From NCBI GenBank assembly GCA_035527715.1, contig DATKZY010000008.1:62001-126000 (forward strand): a stretch of DNA of 64,000 nucleotides, written 5' to 3'. Source of the stretch: DSUN01 sp035527715. Its GTDB lineage: Bacteria; Planctomycetota; PUPC01; DSUN01. The notes below the pieces were generated by a model that was not told the origin of the DNA, did no database searches, and was given only the letters and a program-made list of their open reading frames with translations. This document shows, one piece after another, positions 1-7,735 of this stretch (the first letter of the stretch is position 1; every line of letters begins with the position of its first letter). Both the position numbers and the translations under genes were made by a program.

Positions 1-1
1 G

Positions 2-1207
2 GGCGCCGATCGTGTGCTCGACCTCGGCCCCGGCGCTGGCGAGCACGGCGGCCGCGTGGTCTTCGAGGGCACGCCCCAGGGGCTGCTGGACCGAGGACAG
101 GGCAAGACGGCCGACTACCTTCGCCAGCGCCAGGCCCTCGAATGGCCCAACCGCGCGCGGAAGCCCAAGGAGTTCCTCACCCTCCGCGGCGCCCGGCAGC
201 ACAACCTGAAGAACCTCACGGTGCGAATCCCACTCCACGTGCTGGCCTGCGTCACCGGCGTGTCGGGCGCCGGCAAGTCCACCCTCGTCAACACCACCCT
301 GTACGCCCACTGGCGCGCCCGCAACGGCGAGACGGGTGTCGAGCCGGGGAAGTGCAAGAGCATCCGCGGGTTCGACAAGGTGGATGACGTGGTGCTGGTG
401 GACCAGAAGCCCATCGGCCGCTCCGCGCGCTCGAACGCCGCCACCTACACCAAGGCATACGACGACATCCGCCGCGCCTTCGCCGCCACGCGCCGCGCCA
501 GGACCCTCGGCATCACTGCCGCCCACTTCTCCTTCAACGTCCCCGGCGGCCGCTGCGAGTCCTGCCAGGGCATGGGCGCCCAGACCGTGGACATGCAGTT
601 CCTGGCCGACGTCACCGTGACCTGTGAGGCCTGCGGCGGCAAGCGGTTCCAGAAACGTGTCCTCGACGTCACCTGCCGCGACCGCACGATCCTCGACGTG
701 CTCGACATGACCATCGGCGAGGCCATGGAGTTCTTCGAGGACACGCCGTCGCTGGCGGCGAAGCTGCGCCCCCTGGCCGAGGTCGGCCTCGGCTACCTGC
801 GCCTCGGCCAGAGCACCGCCACCCTCAGCGGCGGAGAGCTCCAACGCCTGAAACTCGCCGCCTACATCTCCGAGGCCTTTTCCCGTCACGCGTCACGCGT
901 CACGCGTCATGCCCTCCTCATCTTCAATGAACCCACTGTCGGCCTCCACATGGCCGACGTGCAGACCCTCATGGGCGTCCTCCAGCGCCTCGTGGACGAC
1001 GGCCATTCGGTGCTCATCGTCGAGCACAACCTCGACGTCATCTCGCAGGCCGACTGGGTGATTGACCTCGGCCCGGGCGGCGGCGACGCCGGCGGCACCC
1101 TCGTCGCCGAAGGCCCGCCTGCCGCCATCGCCACCTGCGAGCGGTCGGTGACGGGCCAGTTCCTCAAGGGGCGCGCGGCGCCCTCCCCTGTTCCTGCAAG
1201 GAGGTAG
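2..1207 (+). CDS. uvrA: UvrA, excinuclease ABC subunit A (C-terminal part)
   Basis: This is the 3' part of uvrA. The frame is open to the left edge and about 400 residues are present, against roughly 950 in a full protein. UvrA is the damage-recognition ATPase of nucleotide excision repair and acts in the cytoplasm with UvrB. Visible are the second ABC Walker A (GVSGAGKST), the zinc-binding module (CESC and CEAC either side of a 19-residue loop), the signature LSGGELQRLKLA and the D-loop/H-switch region (EHNLDVI). Two oddities stand out. The Walker B aspartate is replaced, reading IFNEP instead of the usual xxDEP. The signature-to-Walker-B linker contains a short direct-repeat insertion (about 886-909). 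AAGGAGG overlaps the stop and serves the next gene. Family assignment is secure; activity with Asn in Walker B is not. Confidence 0.93.
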   Translation, partial: GADRVLDLGPGAGEHGGRVVFEGTPQGLLDRGQGKTADYLRQRQALEWPNRARKPKEFLTLRGARQHNLKNLTVRIPLHVLACVTGVSGAGKSTLVNTTLYAHWRARNGETGVEPGKCKSIRGFDKVDDVVLVDQKPIGRSARSNAATYTKAYDDIRRAFAATRRARTLGITAAHFSFNVPGGRCESCQGMGAQTVDMQFLADVTVTCEACGGKRFQKRVLDVTCRDRTILDVLDMTIGEAMEFFEDTPSLAAKLRPLAEVGLGYLRLGQSTATLSGGELQRLKLAAYISEAFSRHASRVTRHALLIFNEPTVGLHMADVQTLMGVLQRLVDDGHSVLIVEHNLDVISQADWVIDLGPGGGDAGGTLVAEGPPAAIATCERSVTGQFLKGRAAPSPVPARR

Positions 1208-1211
1208 ACTC

Positions 1212-3602
1212 GTGGCCATGTGTCGCGTTGGGGCGGTTGCTCTGATGGTGTGCCTCACCACCACGGTCTGGGCGCAGATGGCGGGCACGCCCGGCAAGGC
1301 CGACCTCGCCGTCGCCTCGGGCGGCAAGAGTAGCGCAACCATCGTCGTCTCGCCGGCCGCGGGCGAGAGCGAGAAGCTGGCCGCCGCCGACTTGGCGAAG
1401 TACATCGGCCTCATGTGCGGCGCCGCCCCTGCCATCGCCGACACGCCTCAGGCGATCCAGGCCGCGTTGAAGGCCGACGCTCCGCTGCTCCTCGTCGGCG
1501 CCGAAGCGCTCAAGGCGAAGCCCGAGCTGCGGAGCCGCCTCGACAAGGTGGCCAAGCCGGAGCCGCTCCTCCGCGCCGACGCCATCGTCCTGCTCCGCGA
1601 GGGCAACCGAGTGTGCCTCGCGGGCACGAACGACGAGAGCCACTATTACGCCGTGGCCGACCTCCTCCGCCGCTGGGGCTGCCGCTGGTTTGTCCCCACC
1701 GACTTCGGCGAGTGCATCCCCGAGTCCCCCTCCCTGAAAGTGGGCGACCTTGACGCCGCCTACGCCCCGCCCTTCGAGATTCGCACCTACTGGATCTCCT
1801 GGGTCGGCGACAACGCGGGCGCCCGCGAGTTCAAGCGACGCAACATGATGACCCACGGCGTCGGCGTGCCCAACGGCCACGCCCTCGGCCAATACGTGAA
1901 GGGCCTTGGCAAGGACGCCTTCCACATCCCCATCTCCGAGCCCTCCACCGCCCAGCACGTCGCCGCGCAGCTCGAGCCCAAGTTCGCCAAGGGCGACTAC
2001 ATCATGCTCGGCATGGAGGACGGCGTCTACCAGTCCGACTCGCCCCGGGACAAGGAGCTGATGGCCCTTCAGTGGGACAAGTATTTCATGAAGCCCGCGG
2101 TCACCGACGCGTTCATGGAGCTCTACAACAACGTCGCCCGCACGCTCCTCGCGAAGCACCCCGATAGCACGTCGAAGATCGGCTTCCTGGCCTACAGCAA
2201 CATGACACTCCCCCCCGTGCGCAAGGTCGTGGCCGAGAAGCCCCTCGTGGCCTACCTCGCCCCCATTGACATCGACCCCATCCACGGCATGGACGACCCG
2301 CAATCGCCGCCCCGCCAGGAGTACAAGGCGATGCTCACCGGCTGGGCCAAGGTGATGCAGAAGCGGCTGGCCATCTACGACTACGACCAGGGCATGCTCG
2401 TCTGGCGCGACATCCCCAACCCCCTCGTGCCCCGCGCCATCCAGAGCGACATCCGCCACTACCGCGACGCCGGCATCCTCGGCGTGGATACCGAAAGCCG
2501 CAACGCCATCGCCACCATCTTCACCAACCTCTATCTCCGCGCCCGCCTCCTCTGGGACCCCGACGAGGACCCCGACGCCCTCCTCGCCGAGTTCTACCCC
2601 GCCTTCTACGGCCCCATGGCCAAGCCCATGGCCGACTACTGGGGCGCCATCCTCAAGGCCTGGGACGAGACGATCGTCACGGAGCACGAATACTTCGTCA
2701 TCCCCGCCATCTACACCCCCGAGCGGGTCGCGACCCTCAGGAGCAAACTCGAAGAGGCCGAACGCCTGGCGAAGCCTCTCGCCGCGAAGGCCGACGCCAG
2801 CCGCAACGAGAAGCTCTACCTCCAGCGAATGCGCTTCACGCGCCTCAGCTTCAACATCCTCGACGCCTACGTGGCCATGGCCCACGCCGCGGCCACTGAG
2901 GCCGACTACAAGGCCGCCGCCGCAGCCGGCGACCGCGGCCTCGCCGCTCGCCAGGCCATGGCCGACCTCGGCGGCATCTTCACCACCACGAAGCTCGAGG
3001 GCGACGGCTATCCCTGGTGGCCCGGCGAAGTCCGCCAGTACAAGGAACTCCTCGCCTTCACCGACGGCACGAAGGGCACCCTTCTGGCGAAGCTGCCCCT
3101 CGAATGGGCCTTCCGCCGCGACCCCACGAATGTCGGCCTCGAACGCAAGTATGCGACCGCACCCGTGGACCTCGCCGACTGGAAGGCCCGCTCCGCCGCT
3201 CTCACCCTCGACAGCCGCAAGGACTACCCCGACCAGTGGGAGATGCTCCGCACCGACCTCTACATGCAGGCCCAGGGCATCCGCCATCCCGACCGCCAGA
3301 GCTTCACCGGCCACGCCTGGTACCGCACCGACGTCGAGCTGGCCGCCGACCAGGCGAAGGCCCCCGTCCACACCCGCTTCCCAGGCCTCTTCAACGAATG
3401 CTGGCTCTACGTCAACGGCGTCGAAGTCGCCCACCGCAAGGTCAACCCCATCTGGTGGTACAACGACTACCGCTTCGAGTGGGACGTTGACCTCGCCGGC
3501 AAGCTCCGGCCTGGGGCGAATACGTTGGCGTTGCGCCTCCACTGCCCCCACCACTTCGGCGGCATGTTCCGCAGGCCATTCCTCTATTATGTGGCGAAGT
3601 AG
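1212..3602 (+). CDS. Exported DUF4838-type glycosidase-like protein
   Basis: A 796-residue protein with an N-terminal signal peptide (hydrophobic stretch ending near VWAQ). An alpha-glucuronidase-like N-terminal domain follows (SPAAGESEKLAAADLAKYI is typical of DUF4838 proteins), then a large central barrel-like region. The C-terminal 90 residues resemble a GH2-type jelly roll (FNECWLYVNGVEVAHR). DUF4838 proteins are abundant in planctomycete and Bacteroidetes polysaccharide loci but their substrate is unknown, so a role in extracytoplasmic glycan cleavage is inferred. The GTG start at 1212 is chosen because AAGGAGG at 1198-1204 lies 7 nt upstream; an in-frame ATG at 1218 is the alternative. 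It follows uvrA by 4 nt, so they are probably co-transcribed although functionally unrelated. Confidence 0.8.
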   Translation: MAMCRVGAVALMVCLTTTVWAQMAGTPGKADLAVASGGKSSATIVVSPAAGESEKLAAADLAKYIGLMCGAAPAIADTPQAIQAALKADAPLLLVGAEALKAKPELRSRLDKVAKPEPLLRADAIVLLREGNRVCLAGTNDESHYYAVADLLRRWGCRWFVPTDFGECIPESPSLKVGDLDAAYAPPFEIRTYWISWVGDNAGAREFKRRNMMTHGVGVPNGHALGQYVKGLGKDAFHIPISEPSTAQHVAAQLEPKFAKGDYIMLGMEDGVYQSDSPRDKELMALQWDKYFMKPAVTDAFMELYNNVARTLLAKHPDSTSKIGFLAYSNMTLPPVRKVVAEKPLVAYLAPIDIDPIHGMDDPQSPPRQEYKAMLTGWAKVMQKRLAIYDYDQGMLVWRDIPNPLVPRAIQSDIRHYRDAGILGVDTESRNAIATIFTNLYLRARLLWDPDEDPDALLAEFYPAFYGPMAKPMADYWGAILKAWDETIVTEHEYFVIPAIYTPERVATLRSKLEEAERLAKPLAAKADASRNEKLYLQRMRFTRLSFNILDAYVAMAHAAATEADYKAAAAAGDRGLAARQAMADLGGIFTTTKLEGDGYPWWPGEVRQYKELLAFTDGTKGTLLAKLPLEWAFRRDPTNVGLERKYATAPVDLADWKARSAALTLDSRKDYPDQWEMLRTDLYMQAQGIRHPDRQSFTGHAWYRTDVELAADQAKAPVHTRFPGLFNECWLYVNGVEVAHRKVNPIWWYNDYRFEWDVDLAGKLRPGANTLALRLHCPHHFGGMFRRPFLYYVAK

Positions 3603-3630
3603 ACAGGTCGGCGGCGCCGACTGCGACGGA

Positions 3631-4110
3631 TCAGAAGGACCCCGACGCGAGTTTCCTCTGCTGGCGACGGCACGAGGCCGTGTGGGTCAGGAGGCCGGCG
3701 TGGGAGGCATCCCGGTAGACTCGGCCCCTGGGTTTGTCAATCAACGCGCGATTCTTGAAGTCCTCGTGCAGGTCGGTGTCCCGCGAGCACAGCGTCCGCG
3801 CGCCGCTCACGATGGCAAGGGCGATGATGTGCTCATCGTTGGACTTGCATAGCCTGAAGCCCTTGACCCGCCGCCGTTCCGCTTCCACCTCCGAGTCTGG
3901 GAAGCGCGTCGCCCGGCCTGCGCGATCCAACTCAAGAATAGCCAGTTGTGCGCGAGCAACTCGGAAAAGCTGTTTGGTGAGGCGGCCGCCGTAGACAAGC
4001 CTACCATCCCTCAGCGGCTTGGATAGCCAGTCAAGCACAGGGACGAAACCCGGATCAGGCGCATCGCGGAAGACCAGGGCCGCCACATCGGCGTCAATAA
4101 TGACACACAC
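3631..4110 (-). CDS. PIN-domain-like nuclease, second gene of an ATPase/PIN pair
   Basis: A 159-residue protein with the layout of a PIN ribonuclease. It has an N-terminal strand with two aspartates (IIDADVA, D6 and D8), a central acidic pair (SNDEHIIALA, D92/E93) and a C-terminal TLCSRDTDLHEDF motif (D111, D113). These four acidic positions match the metal-binding quartet expected of PIN domains. The gene begins 5 nt after the stop of the upstream AAA ATPase, so the two are surely one transcript and may be translationally coupled. GC content is clearly lower than in the flanking genes. It could be an RNA-cleaving effector controlled by the ATPase. It is not a plain VapC, because no small antitoxin gene is adjacent. 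PIN assignment rests on motif pattern only. Confidence 0.66.
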   Translation of the reverse strand: MCVIIDADVAALVFRDAPDPGFVPVLDWLSKPLRDGRLVYGGRLTKQLFRVARAQLAILELDRAGRATRFPDSEVEAERRRVKGFRLCKSNDEHIIALAIVSGARTLCSRDTDLHEDFKNRALIDKPRGRVYRDASHAGLLTHTASCRRQQRKLASGSF

Positions 4111-4115
4111 GCAGT

Positions 4116-5414
4116 CTACCCCCCCAGCAAGGCTCTCATCTCATCGAGGAAGAACTGCCTGTAACCCCTCGGCGGCTTGAGAATGTTCCCAAGCTCATCC
4201 AACTCCAGTTGATGGATCCGCACACCACCATTCTTGCGCTCAAAGTAGAGAAGCGACACATCCTCGGGCTTCAGAAGTCCCCCCTTCCTCACCTCCATGC
4301 GGATGCGGTCCACCAAGTGGTCGCTGTGGGTCTCGATGAGGAACCGCTTGTCGTCTTCCTTTGCCAAAGAGGCAAACAGCGAGCCGAGTTGAGCTTGGGC
4401 GCTGGGGTGCAGGTGGACCTCCGGCTCTTGCAGCAAGTATGTCGTCCCCGGATCGCCGCGTAACGTGTCAACCACAATCGGCAGGGCCTGGCTAACGCCG
4501 TAGCCGACATCCGTCAGGTTAAAATAGGGGCCGGAGATCTTCACTCTTATTTGGAACGGGCCCGCAGCACCTCCCAGGTGACGGACTTCAACATCCCGCC
4601 ACAAACCCGCCTGTCTCCCAAAAGCGCCGAGCGCCTCCCGCAGGCGCGCCCATCTCTCCGGAGCCGAGAGCGATAGTGTGGCCAGGATCATAGGGACATG
4701 CCGCCCCTCTGGCTCCGGCTCTGCACGTAAGGGATCATAGGTCCTCAGTGGTCTGGTACGGATAGGAGCGAACGCATATGGTCGGTGCTCATAGTCGCAC
4801 GCGCTGCCCGACGCGAGCCGTCCCAGGTACGCGAGAACCTTGTGACCCGGACGCGCTCCCTCGGTCATGGTCACACCCGCAACGTCCCGCGCGGACTCAA
4901 AAGGCAAGGATGCGAAGATCCCCCACACGCGCGTCGGCGGCACCGCGAACTGCGTAGGCGCGAGGGTCAGACTACCAGACCCTGATCCGTGGTGCCATTC
5001 GAGGCGGGTTCCTTCTTTTTCGAAGTGGACCGCCATGTTGAGATCAGTATCAGTTGTCTCAAGGAGCCACTCGCTGAGGGTGGGCTGCGCGTCCTTCTTG
5101 ACGAACTGGCCGCTGACGCGAACACGCTGCGCGGTTGAGGGAAGGCGGAACTCCGCGCCGACGGCAAATGACGCCACTCGCCCGTTTCCTCTGCCACGGC
5201 ATGTTGCGAGGTCATCATACGCGCCCAAAATGAAGGGCTCCTCATTGAAGTCGGGCACCGTGTTCCCCTGCCACAAATGCCACGCGATCCGCGCCAAGGC
5301 CAGGACAGTACTCTTCCCCGTGCTGTTCTCGCCCGTCAGCAGGGTGATGGGCCGCAGGCGCACGGTCTGGCGCTCGGAGAAGCAGCGCACGCCTTCGATG
5401 ATCAGGGAGTCCAT
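4116..5414 (-). CDS. OLD/RecF-like AAA ATPase, first gene of an ATPase/PIN pair
   Basis: A 432-residue SMC/OLD-type ATPase. Walker A is GENSTGKS (28-35). A signature-like GYGVSQALPIV sits near 304-314, Walker B is LLQEPEVHLHP (327-337, E330) and the switch histidine lies in LIETHSDHL (359-367). The C-terminal tail (DELGNILKPPRGYRQFF) resembles the DUF3696 tail of AAA_15/AAA_21 proteins. No TOPRIM nuclease domain is present; the nuclease function seems to be carried by the PIN gene 5 nt downstream. Such ATPases fused or paired with a nuclease are frequent in anti-phage systems, so defence is a reasonable inference. GGAG lies 8 nt before the ATG and a good sigma70-like promoter lies at 5486-5514. 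GC is well below neighbouring genes (one 60-base line is 50%), suggesting acquisition by transfer. Confidence 0.82.
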   Translation of the reverse strand: MDSLIIEGVRCFSERQTVRLRPITLLTGENSTGKSTVLALARIAWHLWQGNTVPDFNEEPFILGAYDDLATCRGRGNGRVASFAVGAEFRLPSTAQRVRVSGQFVKKDAQPTLSEWLLETTDTDLNMAVHFEKEGTRLEWHHGSGSGSLTLAPTQFAVPPTRVWGIFASLPFESARDVAGVTMTEGARPGHKVLAYLGRLASGSACDYEHRPYAFAPIRTRPLRTYDPLRAEPEPEGRHVPMILATLSLSAPERWARLREALGAFGRQAGLWRDVEVRHLGGAAGPFQIRVKISGPYFNLTDVGYGVSQALPIVVDTLRGDPGTTYLLQEPEVHLHPSAQAQLGSLFASLAKEDDKRFLIETHSDHLVDRIRMEVRKGGLLKPEDVSLLYFERKNGGVRIHQLELDELGNILKPPRGYRQFFLDEMRALLGG

Positions 5415-5485
5415 GCTTGAGGCTCCTGCAAGGCCCGCTCCGCGGAATGGGCAGGCAGGGCTTGAGCGCCCGCGTCCGCCCTCGT

Positions 5486-5514
5486 ATCATATCGGCTCGC
5501 CAGAGCGGCGTCAA
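5486..5514 (-). promoter_or_regulatory. Predicted promoter of the ATPase/PIN operon
   Basis: Read on the minus strand: TTGACG, 17-nt spacer, TATGAT, about 70 nt upstream of the ATPase ATG. A good match to the sigma70 consensus; not experimentally supported. Confidence 0.55.
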
Positions 5515-5550
5515 GGATGCCATGCCACGATGCGTCCCGACACGTGGGAG

Positions 5551-5718
5551 AAACGACTCCTGGAGTCGTTTTCCTGCAAGCCCTTGAAGGGCTTCTCAGA
5601 ATGCCAAGCCCCCCGCCCCGGCGCGGTTGGCATTGTGAGCGAATCGGCCATCCGGACGCGTCCGGCGGGGGTTTCACAGAATGCCAACCCCCGAGAGAGG
5701 CGGTTGGCATTCTGTGAA
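5551..5718. repeat. Cluster of four hairpins in a 559-nt gap
   Basis: The non-coding interval 5415-5973 holds four successive palindromes. AAACGACTCC/GGAGTCGTTT (5551-5571, 1-nt loop) comes first, then AAGCCCTT/AAGGGCTT (5578-5594, 1-nt loop). CTCAGAATGCCAA pairs with TTGGCATTGTGAG (5595-5639, one mismatch). TTCACAGAATGCCAACC pairs perfectly with its complement (5673-5689 with 5702-5718). The last two share the AATGCCAA core and look like diverged copies. Reading frames across this area are artefacts of the repeats. The remainder of the gap (5719-5900) shows nothing recognisable. Confidence 0.85.
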
Positions 5719-5900
5719 TGTGGGGCGGCGGGGGGAGGAAGGGCGGCTGCTGCGGCAGTTGCCAATCATCGCTCCACCCTCCTCCGCGAGGGCGACGAAG
5801 CCCCGCTACGGCGGGCGAAGTTGGCCGAGACGAGCTCGGTGGAGGCGGCAAGGCGGAAGCACCTGCTCTTCCGGCTCGCACCCGAAACTCGGGGACCAGG

Positions 5901-5929
5901 TTGCATTCCCGGCGGCGTTGGGGTAGAAA
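5901..5929 (+). promoter_or_regulatory. Predicted promoter of the TrmH-family gene
   Basis: TTGCAT, 17-nt spacer, TAGAAA, ending 44 nt before the ATG at 5974. Moderate match to the sigma70 consensus. Confidence 0.45.
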
Positions 5930-5973
5930 ATGAGCTCCAGTGGTGGAGCGCCCCGGACGGGTTTGGAGCAGCG

Positions 5974-6789
5974 ATGAAGCGCCGCGTGTTGACGAGCGAT
6001 GCGAACCCGCGGGTGAAGCTGGCGCGGAAGCTGCACCTCCGACGCCACCGCGAGACCGAAGGGCTGTTCCTCCTCGAAGGGCCGCACCTGCTGGAGGCGG
6101 CGCTGGAGGCCGGGGCAGCCGTCCGCGAGGTGCTGTGCACCGCCGCGTTCGCCGAGGCGCACGCGGCGCTGGCCGAGCGGCTCGACGGCGCGCCGTGGCC
6201 CGTGTGGGAGGTGTCGGTGGCCCTGCTCGGTCGGCTGGCCGCGACGGAAGAGCCGCAGGGGGTGGTGGCCATCGCCGAGCTGTTGCCCGACGCGGCCGAG
6301 CCGCCGCTGACGCCCGACCTGCTCGTGCTCGCTCTCGAAGCGGTGAGCGACCCGGGCAACGTGGGGAGCGCGCTCCGGGCGGCTCACGCGGCGGGGGCCT
6401 CGTGCGTGGTGCTGGGGCCGGGGTGCTGCGACCGGTTCAACGCCAAGGCGGTGCGGGCCTCCGCCGGCGGCCTGTTCGCGGTGCCGGCGCGTTCGGTCGA
6501 GGACCTGGCTGGGCTTCTGCGGCGGCTCCGGGACGGCGGCGCGGCTATCGCCGTGGCCGAGCCGCGGGGCGCAACGCGCTGCTGGGAAGCCGACCTTTGC
6601 GGCCCGACCGTGCTCGTGGTCGGCAGCGAGGCCCACGGCGTGAGCGACGCCGTGCGGGCCGAGGCGACCGACCGCGTGGCCATCCCGATGCCCGGCCGGG
6701 CCGAGTCGCTGAATGCCGCCGCGGCCGCCGCCATCCTGCTCTACGAGGCGCTGCGACAGCGGCTTGACAGGGAGGCCAAGCGCCGGTAG
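5974..6789 (+). CDS. SpoU/TrmH-family RNA 2'-O-methyltransferase
   Basis: A 271-residue member of the SPOUT superfamily that transfers a methyl group from SAM to a ribose 2'-OH of rRNA or tRNA. It has a short N-terminal substrate-binding region (LARKLHLRRHRETEGLFLLEG, typical of the RlmB/TsnR-like branch). The three trefoil-knot motifs follow: DPGNVGSALRAAHAAGA, VVGSEAHGVS and IPMPGRAESLNAAAA. The ATG at 5974 is preceded by GGAG; the open frame extends much further upstream but only through the palindrome cluster, so the longer version is rejected. The precise target nucleotide cannot be read from sequence. Confidence 0.9.
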   Translation: MKRRVLTSDANPRVKLARKLHLRRHRETEGLFLLEGPHLLEAALEAGAAVREVLCTAAFAEAHAALAERLDGAPWPVWEVSVALLGRLAATEEPQGVVAIAELLPDAAEPPLTPDLLVLALEAVSDPGNVGSALRAAHAAGASCVVLGPGCCDRFNAKAVRASAGGLFAVPARSVEDLAGLLRRLRDGGAAIAVAEPRGATRCWEADLCGPTVLVVGSEAHGVSDAVRAEATDRVAIPMPGRAESLNAAAAAAILLYEALRQRLDREAKRR

Positions 6790-6792
6790 AGT
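6764..6792 (+). promoter_or_regulatory. Predicted promoter of the propeller lipoprotein gene
   Basis: TTGACA, 17-nt spacer, TAGAGT. The -35 lies inside the 3' end of the methyltransferase gene and the -10 overlaps its stop. The start codon follows 44 nt later. Confidence 0.55.
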
Positions 6793-6836
6793 AGATGCAG
6801 TTCCCCAAACGCTGACGTTGCACGGAGGAAGACAAG

Positions 6837-7730
6837 ATGATTCGTTGCGGATGGGTCGCTATCGCGGGATCGCTGTGTGCGCTGCTGCTTGTGAGTTGCG
6901 GGGGCTCGGGCGACGGCGGCCCGCCGCGCCTGACCAGGACCTATCAACTCCCCGAGCACGCCGAGAAAATGGCCGTCGGCGCGGGCGGGAGGGTCTACTA
7001 CACCACGCCGTCGCGCGGCATGGGGCCGATGGGGGGGGGCGGCAGCAGCAACGAGGTCCACCTGGTCGAGGCCAACAGCACGCCGGGCTACCCGCTGAAG
7101 CTCGAGGGCGGCGTGGAGGTGAAGGCCGTGCTGGCCGACGGCGCCGGCTCCCTCTACGTCGGCGTGCGCGAGGGCGGCAAGGACCAGCTCTGGGTCTTCG
7201 CCGAAACCTGGGGCGAGAAGCCCGAGGCCAAGGCCAAGCTGAAGCCCGAGCTGCCCGGCGACCTCAATGCCCTCTTCCTCGGGCGCGAGCCAGGCACCCT
7301 CTTCGCCCTCTGCGGCGACAAGTTCGTCGTCAAGCTCAAGGCCGACGGCACGGTCGAGAAGACCATCGAGCTGCCGGGCGACAGCCGCCCCCAGGACGGC
7401 GGCGTGGACGGCGCGGGGAACCTCTACCTCCGGCGCGCGAGCGGCCCGATCGTGAAGGTGAAGCCCGACGGCTCGGTGGACAAGGCCTGGGCGACGAGCG
7501 AGGCCGCGGCGCTCGACTCCGTGCGCTCGGTCGCCGTCGACTCCAAGGGCCGGGTCTACGTCGCGGCGTCCGAGGGCGGCGTGTATCTTCGCGCCTTCGA
7601 CGCCAGCGGCGCGCTGCTCTTCAACATCGTGGCCAAGCAGCTCGAGTACGCGCCCGACGCCTTGGTGGTGACGCCGCGCGACGTCCTCTACGGCCTCGAC
7701 GGCCGGGGCGTCTACGAGTTCCGGCCGTAG
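6837..7730 (+). CDS. Lipoprotein with NHL/SMP-30-like beta-propeller
   Basis: A 297-residue lipoprotein. It has a signal peptide with lipobox LVSC, a glycine-rich linker (about residues 60-70), and repeating propeller-like blades such as AVDSKGRVYVAASEGG and GGVDGAGNLYLRR. The DxxGNLYV-type repeat is typical of NHL/SMP-30-like six-bladed propellers. It is expected at the outer membrane or periplasm as a binding protein; no catalytic residues are evident. Its stop is 6 nt from the stop of the convergent next gene, with no room for a terminator between them. No specific function is proposed. Confidence 0.7.
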   Translation: MIRCGWVAIAGSLCALLLVSCGGSGDGGPPRLTRTYQLPEHAEKMAVGAGGRVYYTTPSRGMGPMGGGGSSNEVHLVEANSTPGYPLKLEGGVEVKAVLADGAGSLYVGVREGGKDQLWVFAETWGEKPEAKAKLKPELPGDLNALFLGREPGTLFALCGDKFVVKLKADGTVEKTIELPGDSRPQDGGVDGAGNLYLRRASGPIVKVKPDGSVDKAWATSEAAALDSVRSVAVDSKGRVYVAASEGGVYLRAFDASGALLFNIVAKQLEYAPDALVVTPRDVLYGLDGRGVYEFRP

Positions 7731-7735
7731 TCGGT

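Noticed and set aside
5402..5881. Small reading frames through the 5.5-5.9 kb gap
   Set aside because: They translate palindromes in both directions and share no protein-like features.
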